This document shows, piece by piece, positions 34,586-42,939 of a DNA stretch of 64,000 nucleotides. The translations under genes were made by a program, and so were the position numbers. The first letter of the stretch is position 1. Every line of letters begins with the position of its first letter. The notes under the pieces are model-generated. The model was not told the DNA's origin and did no database searches. It was given only the letters and a program-made list of their open reading frames with translations. Origin of the DNA: Mycolicibacter sp. MU0083 (GTDB lineage Bacteria > Actinomycetota > Actinomycetes > Mycobacteriales > Mycobacteriaceae); assembly GCF_963378075.1 (NCBI RefSeq), contig NZ_OY726394.1:2046001-2110000 (forward strand), in the 5' to 3' direction.

Positions 34586-34601
34586 CTATACGACTGTATA
34601 G
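34586..34601. promoter_or_regulatory. Operator CTATAC-N4-GTATAG, site 1
   Basis: CTATAC-GACT-GTATAG, perfect 6-base arms. It is 35 bases before the SnoaL-like start and 49 before the tetR start. The surrounding 18 bases match site 2A at 16 of 18 positions. Confidence 0.7.
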
Positions 34602-34650
34602 CGAAAAACGAGTGTCACAATACCGAGTAGTCGACGAAGCGAGGTAGACC

Positions 34651-35280
34651 ATGGCAGCAGCGCCGCGGCGAGTGGGCGCCGCCAGCTCCAAGACCCGGGA
34701 TGCCCTCTTGGACTCCGTTGAAAAGATGATGCTCGACCAGGGGTACTCCTCGGTGTCGTATCGCGCACTGGCCAGCGAGGCCGGCGTCACTCCGAGCCTG
34801 GTGCAGTACTACTTCCCCACTCTTGACGAGATCTTCCTGGCGGCCATTCGCCGCTACGCCGAACGCAATCTGGCCCTGCTCGGCAAGGCACTGGAAGCGA
34901 GCGCCGACGATCCATTGCGTGCACTGTGGGAGTTCAGCCGTGCCGAGGCCACCGGCGCCCTGATGACCGAATTCATGGCCCTGGGAAACCATCGCAAGTC
35001 GATCGCGATCGAGATCGCCGCCGTGACGGAACGGGTCCGCAAGGTCCAACTCGATGCCCTGATCGCCAAGTTCGGTAAGAACGCACGCCTCGGTGGGCAT
35101 TTCTCACTTCCCGCCCTGCAACTGTTGATCTCGGGGCTGCCGAAATTCCTCAACCTGGAGGCCGGCATCGGGGTCAAGACCGCGCACAAGGAAGTGACCA
35201 CCGCCTTCGAGCAGTATCTGGATTCGATCGACCCGCCTCCGGTCGCGAAACGGAAAACCACGCAACGGCGTTCGAACTGA
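34651..35280 (+). CDS. TetR-family regulator of the oxidative cluster
   Basis: 209 residues. The HTH lies near 39-62 (YRALASEAGVTPSLVQYYFPTLDEI), followed by a helical ligand domain and a basic C-terminal tail (AKRKTTQRR). The palindrome in front of it recurs in front of P450, SDR and GMC genes up to 7.5 kb away, making this the likely regulator of the whole 34-42 kb cluster. The ligand is unknown. Confidence 0.92.
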   Translation: MAAAPRRVGAASSKTRDALLDSVEKMMLDQGYSSVSYRALASEAGVTPSLVQYYFPTLDEIFLAAIRRYAERNLALLGKALEASADDPLRALWEFSRAEATGALMTEFMALGNHRKSIAIEIAAVTERVRKVQLDALIAKFGKNARLGGHFSLPALQLLISGLPKFLNLEAGIGVKTAHKEVTTAFEQYLDSIDPPPVAKRKTTQRRSN

Positions 35281-35304
35281 AACGCCGCGGTCGGCCACGG
35301 CATA

Positions 35305-36237
35305 TCAGTCCTTGGCACGCGCAAGGTCGCTCAACAAGGACCGAGTGCGCTGCAAGGATTCTCGGCGTTGGTTCCGATCAGAACCCACGGCCACCGGCTG
35401 CGCCCAGACGTCGGTGACGCCGGCGGCGACGAGATCCTCGAGCTGCCGCTTCACAGAGCTCTCGTCACCGATCACCGCCAGATCCTGCGGGCCGTTCGCG
35501 CCGCCCGCGTCGATGATCCGACGGTAGTTCGCCATGCCCGCGTACTCGACGGCGCCGGCCGCGACCGCATCGCGAGCGGCCGCCGGGTCGTCATGGACGG
35601 CGACCGGAAGACCGGCGACCACCCGCGGTTTCGGACGGCCCGCCGCGGCCGCAGCATGTTGCAGATGCGGGTTGATGGTCGACTCGACGACACTGCGCGA
35701 GGCCATCCACAGCACCACACCATCGGCGAACGTCCCGGCGATAGTCAGCATGCGCGGCGAGAGTGCCGCGAGCAGGACCGGCACCGGGTGCTCCGGGCGG
35801 GCCATTCGACCGGTGCTGTGCACACTCCAGTCCGCACCGTCGAAATCGACGTCGCCATCGCGCAGTAGCCCGGTCACGATGCGCAGATACTCTTCGGTAC
35901 TGCGTCCCGGATGGGCGTAGGACAACCCGAGCACGTCTTCGACGATCGGCGCGTGGGAGGCGCCCAGCCCCAACGTCAGGCCGGGCCGGCCCATCGCATT
36001 CGCCGCGGAGACCGCCCGGTTGGCCTGCAGCAGCGGATGACACGGATAGGTCTGCAGCACCGCTGTACCCAGTTCGATCGTGTCGGTGGCTCGCCCGGCG
36101 ATCGCCATGGCGACCAACGGGTCACCGGCTACCGCGCTGGCGTACCACAGCGACGAGAAGCCGTCTTCTTCCGCCTGTCGGGCTTGCTCGACGATCTTGT
36201 CGACGGTCGAACCACCGCCGGTCAGTCCGATGTGCAC
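35305..36237 (-). CDS. F420-dependent LLM-class oxidoreductase (TIGR03564-like)
   Basis: 310 residues. TIM-barrel pattern: STVDKIVEQARQAEEDGFSSLWY (about 10-32), ELGTAVLQTYPCHPLLQAN near 55 and LTLGLGASHAPIVEDVLG near 86. It probably uses F420 for a hydride transfer on a ketone or alcohol. It is the last gene of a four-gene minus-strand run (SDR, SDR, P450, LLM) read from the palindromic region at 39.27 kb. Confidence 0.9.
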   Translation of the reverse strand: MHIGLTGGGSTVDKIVEQARQAEEDGFSSLWYASAVAGDPLVAMAIAGRATDTIELGTAVLQTYPCHPLLQANRAVSAANAMGRPGLTLGLGASHAPIVEDVLGLSYAHPGRSTEEYLRIVTGLLRDGDVDFDGADWSVHSTGRMARPEHPVPVLLAALSPRMLTIAGTFADGVVLWMASRSVVESTINPHLQHAAAAAGRPKPRVVAGLPVAVHDDPAAARDAVAAGAVEYAGMANYRRIIDAGGANGPQDLAVIGDESSVKRQLEDLVAAGVTDVWAQPVAVGSDRNQRRESLQRTRSLLSDLARAKD

Positions 36238-36296
36238 GGCGGTACCACCTCATCGCGCCACCTGGGCCGCGTAGACGACATGACATCTTCTCCTGA

Positions 36297-37631
36297 TCAG
36301 AGGTCGGCGGACTCTTTGCGTTCGGTGATCGGCCGGGCCAACCCCTGCTCTTCGCAGGCGATCTGCAACCGATCCACCGTCTCCTCGACTCCGGGACCGC
36401 GACGTTTCCCCGGACTGAATCGCGCGGGTAGATGCCGCATGCCCTGAATGATGCCGATCGTTTCGTAATGAACGGTGCCTTCTGCCAGGCACTCATAGTC
36501 GGGCATCCGCTCCAACACCGCGGTCAGCATGGACTTGAAGACGGTGCGGGCCACGTTGGAACCGATGCAGCGATGGATACCCAGACCGAAGCTGAAGTGC
36601 CGATTGCCCTTTCGATCCAGAACCACCTCGTCGGGGTCGGTGAACACCGCAGGGTCGCGGTTGGCCATCGCCCACGACAGCCACAGCCGCTCCCCTTCCC
36701 GGAGTTGTACGCCATCGACAGCCATGTCTGCGGCGATGGTGCGGGCGTCACCGGCGGCCGGGGTGAAGTAACGCAGAAACTCCTCGGTGGCCGGATTGAG
36801 CAGGGTGGGCAGTTCCGCGCTCAGGCGGGTGCGCTGTTCCGGGTGCTGTGAGAGCCATTCCAGGGCGTGTGCGGTCAGCGCGGTGGTGGTGTCGAACCCA
36901 CCCCCGATCAGCAGGTTGAGCATCCCGATCAGTTCGATGTCCGGTGGCGCCTGCCCGTCGATGCGCAGTCGGGCCAGCGCGTCGATGATCCCCGGCCGGG
37001 GTCGGTCGCGGATCTCGGCCAGATTGGTGAACAGATCCATACCCATCGCCAGGTACAAGTCCCGGACCCGTGCGGCGTCCGGAGAATCCGGTGGCGTGTA
37101 CACCAAGGCGTGCGCCGGCTCGTTGTAGACGCTCCACCTCTGCAAAGGGACGCCGAGCATTGCCAGGGTCAGTACCGCCGGAACCACATTCGCCAGGTCG
37201 TCGACGAAATCGATCTGTCCCGATTCGATGTGGTCGTCGAGGCAGGCGCGGACGATCTCGTCGACGAAGGGTTGCCAGCGTCGCACCGCGGCCGGGGACA
37301 GATAGGGGTTCAGGGCGTCGCGGTAGTAGCGGTGTTCGGGATCGTCCATCTCCAACATGCCGCCGCGAAAATTCTCGGCATCCATCGTCAACGGCAGTGA
37401 GATCCCCTGGTATCCGCGGCGCTCGTGGTGCACATCGTGGTCGTTGGAGACGTGCGGGCAGCGGGCCAATTCGAAGACCTGCCGGCTGCCAGCCGCAACC
37501 CAGTGACCGTCGTAGGTGTCGGTCCAGGCCAGCGGGCACCGGCGATGCATCTCGTGGGTGATGGCGAGAAACTTCTCCCGGTATTCGGTGGTGTGTCGAT
37601 CGAAGTGATAGCGGGCGGCATCGACACTCAT
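36297..37631 (-). CDS. Cytochrome P450
   Basis: 444 residues. The haem ligand is C355 in FSFGLGIHRCIGSN. ExxR is E284-R287 (EEFLR). The oxygen-binding helix reads GGGFDTTT (about 243-250). The start shown (MSVDAARYHF) gives a usual N-terminus; an upstream ATG would add 27 residues. No membrane anchor, so it is a soluble bacterial P450 needing ferredoxin and a reductase from elsewhere. It probably hydroxylates a terpenoid or steroid-like substrate. Confidence 0.93.
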   Translation of the reverse strand: MSVDAARYHFDRHTTEYREKFLAITHEMHRRCPLAWTDTYDGHWVAAGSRQVFELARCPHVSNDHDVHHERRGYQGISLPLTMDAENFRGGMLEMDDPEHRYYRDALNPYLSPAAVRRWQPFVDEIVRACLDDHIESGQIDFVDDLANVVPAVLTLAMLGVPLQRWSVYNEPAHALVYTPPDSPDAARVRDLYLAMGMDLFTNLAEIRDRPRPGIIDALARLRIDGQAPPDIELIGMLNLLIGGGFDTTTALTAHALEWLSQHPEQRTRLSAELPTLLNPATEEFLRYFTPAAGDARTIAADMAVDGVQLREGERLWLSWAMANRDPAVFTDPDEVVLDRKGNRHFSFGLGIHRCIGSNVARTVFKSMLTAVLERMPDYECLAEGTVHYETIGIIQGMRHLPARFSPGKRRGPGVEETVDRLQIACEEQGLARPITERKESADL

Positions 37632-37686
37632 CTTCAGGGTCCTCCTCGACGCGTAGTGGTTGGAGCGGATCGACGGCGACGCCACC

Positions 37687-38430
37687 TCAGAGCACGGCCC
37701 CACCGTTGACACCGATGACCTGCCCTGTCACGTAGCCGGCAGCGTCAGAACACAGGTAGGAGCACAGACTCGCGACATCGTCGGGTGACCCGAGTCGCGC
37801 GGCCGGTATGGCCTGGATCAGATGGTCGGTGGATGGCAGCATTCCGGCCTGCTGTTGTTCGCGCAGCATCGGCGTGTCGATCACGAACGGCGGCACGGTG
37901 TTGGCGGTGATGCCCTTTCTCGCGTAGTCGCGGGCCAGCGATTTCGTCATCGCGATGACGCCACCCTTGCTCGCCGCGTAGTGCCCCTGCAGGGGTGCGC
38001 CCTGCTGGCCGGCGGCCGACGAGATCGTCACGATGCGCCCCCACTTGGCCGGCACCATGTCGGCCAGCGCGGACCGCGCACACAGGAAGGTGCCGGTCAG
38101 GTTGACGGCCAGGTAGCGGTTGAACTCCTCGACGGTGATCTTGTCGAATCGGGTGAATCCCGAAATGGCTGCGCTGGTCACGAGCAGTCCGACCGCTCCG
38201 AAGTGGTCGCGTACCGCGCTGAAGGCAGCCGATACCGAGGATTCCTCCGCTACATCGCAGTGCACCGCCAGCGCTGCACCCCCGGCCTGCCGCACTGCGT
38301 TCGCGGTCTCTTCGGCCGCCGATAGGTCGACGTCGAGGATCGCCACTCGGTGACCGTCGCCGGCCAGTCTGGTCGAGATGGACCGTCCTAGCCCGGAACC
38401 GCCGCCGGTCACCACCGCCACTCGACTCAT
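37687..38430 (-). CDS. SDR-family oxidoreductase
   Basis: 247 residues. The cofactor motif is TGGGSGLG (8-15), the catalytic set is in TISSAAGQQG and YAASKGG (Ser, Tyr, Lys), and the C-terminus is VTGQVIGVNGGAVL. The start at 38430 has AAGGAG 5 bases upstream. An ATG at 38454, overlapping the upstream stop, would add 8 residues. It follows another SDR gene in the same run. Confidence 0.92.
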   Translation of the reverse strand: MSRVAVVTGGGSGLGRSISTRLAGDGHRVAILDVDLSAAEETANAVRQAGGAALAVHCDVAEESSVSAAFSAVRDHFGAVGLLVTSAAISGFTRFDKITVEEFNRYLAVNLTGTFLCARSALADMVPAKWGRIVTISSAAGQQGAPLQGHYAASKGGVIAMTKSLARDYARKGITANTVPPFVIDTPMLREQQQAGMLPSTDHLIQAIPAARLGSPDDVASLCSYLCSDAAGYVTGQVIGVNGGAVL

Positions 38431-38450
38431 GGGTTCTCCTTGATTGGTGC

Positions 38451-39221
38451 TCATATGCCTGCAGGCCCCGGTGCGCCGTGCATGTAGAGGGTCTGGCCGG
38501 AGCAGAAACTCGACGCGTCGGAGGCGAAGAACAGGACGCCGTAGCCGATCTCGTCGGGTTCTCCCAATCGTCCCAATCCGTTGGACTTGGCGATCAGCTC
38601 CGGATCCATGCCGTACCGGGCTGCGTCATCGGTCAGGGTTGCCGCCCGCACGGCGCCGACCGCAATGGCATTGACCCGGATGCCCTTGCGTGCCCAGCCC
38701 GCTGCCATGGAGCCGGTCAGATTGTTCAGTGCCGCTTTGGCCGCGCCGTAGGGGGCCGCCTGCGGCATGGCCAGCAAACCGGCCCCCGATGAGATGTTGA
38801 CGATGGCCCCTTTGCCCGCGGCCATCATCGGCTTGGCTGCGGCTCGGGACAGATGCCACGCGGCTTTGAAGTTCAGATCGATCGCACGGTCGAAATCCTC
38901 GTCGGACCAACTGAATATCGACTGGGTCTGCGCGCCACCGGCACAGTTCACCAGGATGTCGAGCCGACCGAACTCTGCCACGGTGCGTTCGACCAGACCG
39001 CGGCATTGCTCGGCATCGGTGACATCGGCAGGTGCTGCCAGCGCTCTGCGCCCCAGTGCGACGGCCTCCGCAGCAGTGGAACGCAGTGGCTCTTCGCGCC
39101 GGCCGGCCAGCACGACATCGGCCCCGTGTTCGGCGAGAACCAGTGCCGCGCCACGGCCGATGCCGGTGCCGCCTCCGGTGATGAGGGCCACCCGCCCCTC
39201 GAGGTTGAAGCGGTCAGACAT
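38451..39221 (-). CDS. SDR-family oxidoreductase
   Basis: 256 residues. The cofactor motif is TGGGTGIG (15-22), followed by NCAGG near 92, the catalytic Ser in ISSGAG near 143 and YGAAKAA near 157. It is probably a 3-oxoacyl or hydroxysteroid dehydrogenase. It is the first gene of the SDR-SDR-P450-LLM run, 45 bases from the double operator and divergent from the second P450. Confidence 0.92.
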   Translation of the reverse strand: MSDRFNLEGRVALITGGGTGIGRGAALVLAEHGADVVLAGRREEPLRSTAAEAVALGRRALAAPADVTDAEQCRGLVERTVAEFGRLDILVNCAGGAQTQSIFSWSDEDFDRAIDLNFKAAWHLSRAAAKPMMAAGKGAIVNISSGAGLLAMPQAAPYGAAKAALNNLTGSMAAGWARKGIRVNAIAVGAVRAATLTDDAARYGMDPELIAKSNGLGRLGEPDEIGYGVLFFASDASSFCSGQTLYMHGAPGPAGI

Positions 39222-39266
39222 ATCGAATACCCATTCCTGTTCGGCTCGGTCCGACACCCGTCGACA

Positions 39267-39304
39267 CTATACGACCGTACAGCATGTGTTGTACGGTCGT
39301 ATGG
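39267..39304. promoter_or_regulatory. Double operator, sites 2A and 2B (34-base perfect inverted repeat)
   Basis: ATACGACCGTAC (39269-39280) and its exact reverse complement (39291-39302) are separated by 10 bases. Each arm lies in one operator copy: 2A (39267-39282, CTATAC-GACC-GTACAG) and 2B (39289-39304, reverse). Their centres are 22 bases apart, about two helical turns, so two repressor dimers could sit on one DNA face. The site lies between divergent SDR and P450 genes. Confidence 0.7.
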
Positions 39305-39324
39305 ATTCGAGCGATGGAGGAGCC

Positions 39325-40512
39325 GTGGACGTGCTGTACTACGACCCGTGGGCGGTGGAGATCGACGCCGATCCCTACCCCACCTATCGTCGACTGCGTA
39401 ACGAACAACCCGTCTACCGCAACGACCGCTACGGTTTCTTCGGGCTCAGCCGTTACGACGACGTGGATGCCGCACTGCGGGACTGCGGCCGGCTCAGCTC
39501 GGCCAAAGGCGACATCCTCGACGTCGTCTTGGCCGATCCGGTCATGCCACCCGGAGTCTTCATCAACGAGGATCCGCCCCTGCACACCATCCACCGGTCC
39601 CTGGTGGGCCGGATGTTCACACCCAGGCGGATACGCGAACTCGAGGACAAGGTGCGCGCGTTCTGCATCGCGTGCCTCGACCCCCGGACCGGCGGCGACC
39701 GATTCGACTTCGTCACCGATCTCGGCGCCGAACTGCCCATGAAGACCATCGGGATGCTGGTCGGCATCCCCGACTCCGACCAGCCGTCGGTGCGAGCCCG
39801 CGCCCATGCAGTGCTGCGCAACAAACCAGGCGAACCGCTGCCGGTGAACAAGGACCACTACTTCGACGGGGACATGTTCGCCGACTATGTGGCCTGGCGG
39901 GCCAAGAATCCTTCCGACGACTTGATCACCGAGTTGCTGACCGTGGAGTTCGAAGACGAGACGGGCACCGTCCGGCGGCTGCGGACCCAGGAGTTGCTGA
40001 TCTTTCTCGCCGTCATCGCCGGGGCCGGCGTCGAGACCACCGGGCGACTGTTCGGCTGGATGGGCAAAGTGCTGGCCGAACACCCCGATCAGCGCCGGGA
40101 ACTCGTCGACGATCCCACCGGAATTCCCGCCGCGATCGAGGAACTGTTGCGCTACGAGCCGCCGGGACCGCACGTCGCGCGGTTCGTCGCCACCGACGAC
40201 CTCCGCGTCCACGACACCGACATCCCGGCAGGCAGTGCGGTGCTGCTGATGCTCGCGTCGGCCAATCGCGATGAGCGGCACTTCCCCGATCCCGACGTCT
40301 TCGACATTCACCGCAAACCCGGCGGCCACCTCACATTCGGACGCGGCGCCCATTTCTGCCTGGGCGCACCGCTGGCTCGCCTGGAAGGACGGGTCGCACT
40401 CGAGGAAGTCCTGGCCCGGTTCCCGACATGGGAGATCGACTACGACGGCGCACGCCGATCCCGCACGTCGACCGTGCGCGGATGGGACACCATGCCGGCG
40501 ATCATCGGCTGA
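39325..40512 (+). CDS. Cytochrome P450
   Basis: 395 residues from a GTG with GGAGG 4 bases before. An in-frame ATG at 39301 overlaps the operator and is less likely. The haem ligand is C345 in LTFGRGAHFCLGAP, ExxR is E273-R276 (EELLR), and the I-helix reads AGAGVETTG (Glu before Thr-Thr). It is a soluble class I P450. It is divergent from the SDR run and convergent with the GMC gene. Confidence 0.93.
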   Translation: MDVLYYDPWAVEIDADPYPTYRRLRNEQPVYRNDRYGFFGLSRYDDVDAALRDCGRLSSAKGDILDVVLADPVMPPGVFINEDPPLHTIHRSLVGRMFTPRRIRELEDKVRAFCIACLDPRTGGDRFDFVTDLGAELPMKTIGMLVGIPDSDQPSVRARAHAVLRNKPGEPLPVNKDHYFDGDMFADYVAWRAKNPSDDLITELLTVEFEDETGTVRRLRTQELLIFLAVIAGAGVETTGRLFGWMGKVLAEHPDQRRELVDDPTGIPAAIEELLRYEPPGPHVARFVATDDLRVHDTDIPAGSAVLLMLASANRDERHFPDPDVFDIHRKPGGHLTFGRGAHFCLGAPLARLEGRVALEEVLARFPTWEIDYDGARRSRTSTVRGWDTMPAIIG

Positions 40513-40521
40513 CCCGACTAT

Positions 40522-40539
40522 CCGCTCCGGGCTTAGCGG
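40522..40539. terminator. Hairpin between convergent P450 and GMC genes
   Basis: CCGCT (40522-40526) and AGCGG (40535-40539) can pair around an 8-base loop, overlapping the GMC stop. The flanks (TATCCGCTCC) match those of the stem at 33964. Confidence 0.3.
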
Positions 40540-42134
40540 TCATCGAGGATGAAATCGGCTGCTCGCCAAGCCATCGCCATCATCGGGCCGTTGAGGTTGC
40601 CCGCGACCATCGTCGGCAGCACCGAACAGTCCACGACCCGAAGCGCCTCGATCCCGCGCACCCGCAGCCGGCTGTCGACCACGGCGTCGTCCTCGGGGCC
40701 CATCGCACAACTTCCGACGGCGTGATACCCGCAGTAGCCGCCGTCGAGCGCCGCATCGATCAACTCGTCATCGGTCCGGACGTCCGGACCCGGGTAAGTC
40801 TCGCGCCGGATCCGGTCGGCTAGCGGTGACTGGTCGAATATCGCCCGCATCCGGCGATAGAGGTTGGCCGTGATCGTCCGGTCATGGGCGCTGGCCAGGT
40901 AATTCGGATCGATGCGCAGCGGCGCGTCGGGGTCTGCGGCGCTGATGGCGCAACGGCCGATGGAGGTGGGCCGAAGTGCCATCGCCAGGCACGACGCGCC
41001 GGCCTGGCGTTCGATGGCGACGGGCGCACCGGTGTTGTAGGGCGGGATGGTCCACGGCCCGAGCAACAGTTGGCCGTCGACGCGGTCGGCATCCGGGCTG
41101 GACTTGACGAACGCGATGATGTCGAACGACGGGGCGGCCAGCGGCCCCTTGCGGGTGGCCAGATAACGCAATCCGGTCAGCGCCTGGGCGGCGCCGCCGG
41201 CGAGCTGCCGGTTGTAGCCGAGATCGTCGTTGAGTTCGAATCGCATGGTCGCGCAGCGGTGTTCGCGCAGTCCACCGCCGACCCGGTCACGGTCGAGGTA
41301 GCGCGGGATCCCGGCATCTTCGAGCACGTCTCGTGGCCCGATTCCGGAGAGTTGCAGAAGTTTGGGGGTTTGCAGGCTGCCGAGCGAGACGATCACCTCG
41401 CGGGCCGCGTAGACGCGATCGCTGCCGCGTCCGGTGTTGATCTGCAGCCCGGTCGCGCGTCCCCTGTCGAAAACGATCCGTTCGACCAGGCATCCGGTGC
41501 GGACGGTGAGATTGGGCCGTTGCAGTGCCGGCTTCAGAAAGGCGCGGGCCGCGCTGACCCGGCGTCCGTTCTTGATCGTCGCGGTTGCGTATCCCACGCG
41601 CGGACCGTCGGATTCATTGATGTCGTCGACCCGTTCCAGCCCGATTCGCGTGGCAGCGGTGATGATCTCCTCGCAGAGCCCGTCGGGGTCGCGAGGCGTC
41701 GAGATGTGCAGCGGCCCGCCGACACCACGAGTCGGTGAGGGACCCAGTTCGTTGTCCTCGAACGACATGAAGATCGGCAGGATTTCGTCCCAGCCCCAGC
41801 CATCGTTGCCCAACTGCACCAGGCCGTCGTAGTCGGCACGATTTCCCCGGTTGTAGATCATGCCGTTGATCGAACTGGAACCCCCCAGTACTCGTCCCCG
41901 CATCCACGTCTCCGCGTGGGGGTTGGGCCCGAACGGATCGGTTGTGTAGTGCCACATGTACTTCGGGTTCTCGAAGAGCATTCCCGACCCCTTGGGAATG
42001 CTGAACAGCGGATTGCGGTCACGGCCACCTGCTTCGAGCAACAACACGCGATTGCGCGGATCGGTCGAGAGTCGATTGGCCAGCACACATCCGGCGGAAC
42101 CCGCGCCCGCGATGATGTAGTCGAAGGTGGTCAC
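40533..42134 (-). CDS. GMC-family FAD oxidoreductase
   Basis: 533 residues from GTG. FAD motif DYIIAGAGSAGCVLANRLS (5-23), signature 1 RGRVLGGSSSINGMIYNRG (about 77-95), signature 2 SLGSLQTPKLLQLSG (about 256), and the active-site His in CGYHAVGSCAMGPEDD near the C-terminus. It is an alcohol oxidase or dehydrogenase, a second family member beside the gene at 20972. The operator at 42174 lies 40 bases upstream, so it belongs to the TetR cluster. Confidence 0.92.
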   Translation of the reverse strand: MTTFDYIIAGAGSAGCVLANRLSTDPRNRVLLLEAGGRDRNPLFSIPKGSGMLFENPKYMWHYTTDPFGPNPHAETWMRGRVLGGSSSINGMIYNRGNRADYDGLVQLGNDGWGWDEILPIFMSFEDNELGPSPTRGVGGPLHISTPRDPDGLCEEIITAATRIGLERVDDINESDGPRVGYATATIKNGRRVSAARAFLKPALQRPNLTVRTGCLVERIVFDRGRATGLQINTGRGSDRVYAAREVIVSLGSLQTPKLLQLSGIGPRDVLEDAGIPRYLDRDRVGGGLREHRCATMRFELNDDLGYNRQLAGGAAQALTGLRYLATRKGPLAAPSFDIIAFVKSSPDADRVDGQLLLGPWTIPPYNTGAPVAIERQAGASCLAMALRPTSIGRCAISAADPDAPLRIDPNYLASAHDRTITANLYRRMRAIFDQSPLADRIRRETYPGPDVRTDDELIDAALDGGYCGYHAVGSCAMGPEDDAVVDSRLRVRGIEALRVVDCSVLPTMVAGNLNGPMMAMAWRAADFILDDR

Positions 42135-42173
42135 GGCGGCCTGCCTCCCAGTCGAGTCGATCCCACGTAACGC

Positions 42174-42191
42174 GCTATACATGTGTATAGC
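42174..42191. promoter_or_regulatory. Operator CTATAC-N4-GTATAG, site 3
   Basis: GCTATAC-ATGT-GTATAGC, perfect 7-base arms, 40 bases before the GMC start and 92 before the divergent ERG2-like gene. Geometry and arms equal site 1. Confidence 0.7.
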
Positions 42192-42282
42192 ATTGTTCGG
42201 TCGAGGTCGGGGCCATTCGGCTTACCCGGCAGAGCCGCCGGAGTCGCCGCGGAGCCGAGGTGTTTGTGGCTACAGTGCGGTG

Positions 42283-42849
42283 ATGCCGCACAAGATCGAC
42301 CCCGAAGCCCTGCACAAGATCGCCCGACAGGTCGTCGAGGAAACACCGACCGGCACCGATCCGATCCCCCGTGCCATCGAACTGCTCGCCGAGGCCTATC
42401 CCGACCTGATCGATGCGACGCCCGGCCGCTGGGTGGGCAGCAAGGCCGGGGGCATCCTGGGCAAGGTCCGTTTCCTGTACTTCAGTCCGCGGGAGTACGT
42501 GGTGATCTTCGGCTCCCCCACCGGAACCCAGGGTTTCTCCGGACGATACAAGCACGTCGACATCCACAAATTCCTGCTCGCCGGCCGGATCGACTCCTAC
42601 GACCTGGAATCCGACGACTCGCAGACGATGACGCTGCTACCGGGCGAGCAGACCTGCCTGGAGAAGGGCCGGGCTCGCGGCCTGACCATCGCACCGGGGT
42701 CCTGGCATATCGAATACGGGCGCGGCGCCGTCGCCACCACCCTGCCGTTCGCGATGGTCGACACCCTGCTGGTATCGCTGGAATGGGAGTCGGTGCGCCG
42801 ATCGACCGTGGAGTTCGTCAAGCTGCTGCGGCGGCAACGCCGGCGCTAG
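42283..42849 (+). CDS. ERG2 / sigma-1 receptor-like protein
   Basis: 188 residues. The C-terminal two thirds follow the ERG2/sigma-1 receptor family: GSPTGTQGFSGRY (77-89), LLPGEQTCLEKGRA (118-131), GSWHIEYGRGAVATTLPFA (139-157) and MVDTLLVSLEW. E144 in IEYGRG lines up with Glu172 of human sigma-1; D93 is the nearest candidate for the second acidic residue. ERG2 moves the sterol C8 double bond to C7. The eukaryotic N-terminal membrane helix is absent. It is divergent from a GMC gene and surrounded by P450 and SDR genes, so an isomerase role on a sterol or terpenoid is plausible. Function unproven. Confidence 0.8.
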   Translation: MPHKIDPEALHKIARQVVEETPTGTDPIPRAIELLAEAYPDLIDATPGRWVGSKAGGILGKVRFLYFSPREYVVIFGSPTGTQGFSGRYKHVDIHKFLLAGRIDSYDLESDDSQTMTLLPGEQTCLEKGRARGLTIAPGSWHIEYGRGAVATTLPFAMVDTLLVSLEWESVRRSTVEFVKLLRRQRRR

Positions 42850-42866
42850 CGACACCCGCCCACAGT

Positions 42867-42896
42867 GTTGACTGAAGTCAGTCAACTGGATACTGT
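42867..42896 (+). promoter_or_regulatory. Promoter with embedded 20-base palindrome
   Basis: GTTGACTGA-AG-TCAGTCAAC (42867-42886) has perfect 9-base arms. Inside it TTGACT (42868-42873) is a -35 box 17 bases from TACTGT (42891-42896), a TANNNT -10. The binding protein would cover the promoter of the reductase-like gene at 42940. Confidence 0.65.
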
Positions 42897-42939
42897 CCGC
42901 GAAACGAGGCCTACTGCTCCGATCTGAACGGACCGATGA

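Noticed and set aside
39269..39302. Transposon terminal repeat
   Set aside because: The arms match TetR-type operators elsewhere in the cluster, and no mobile gene is near.
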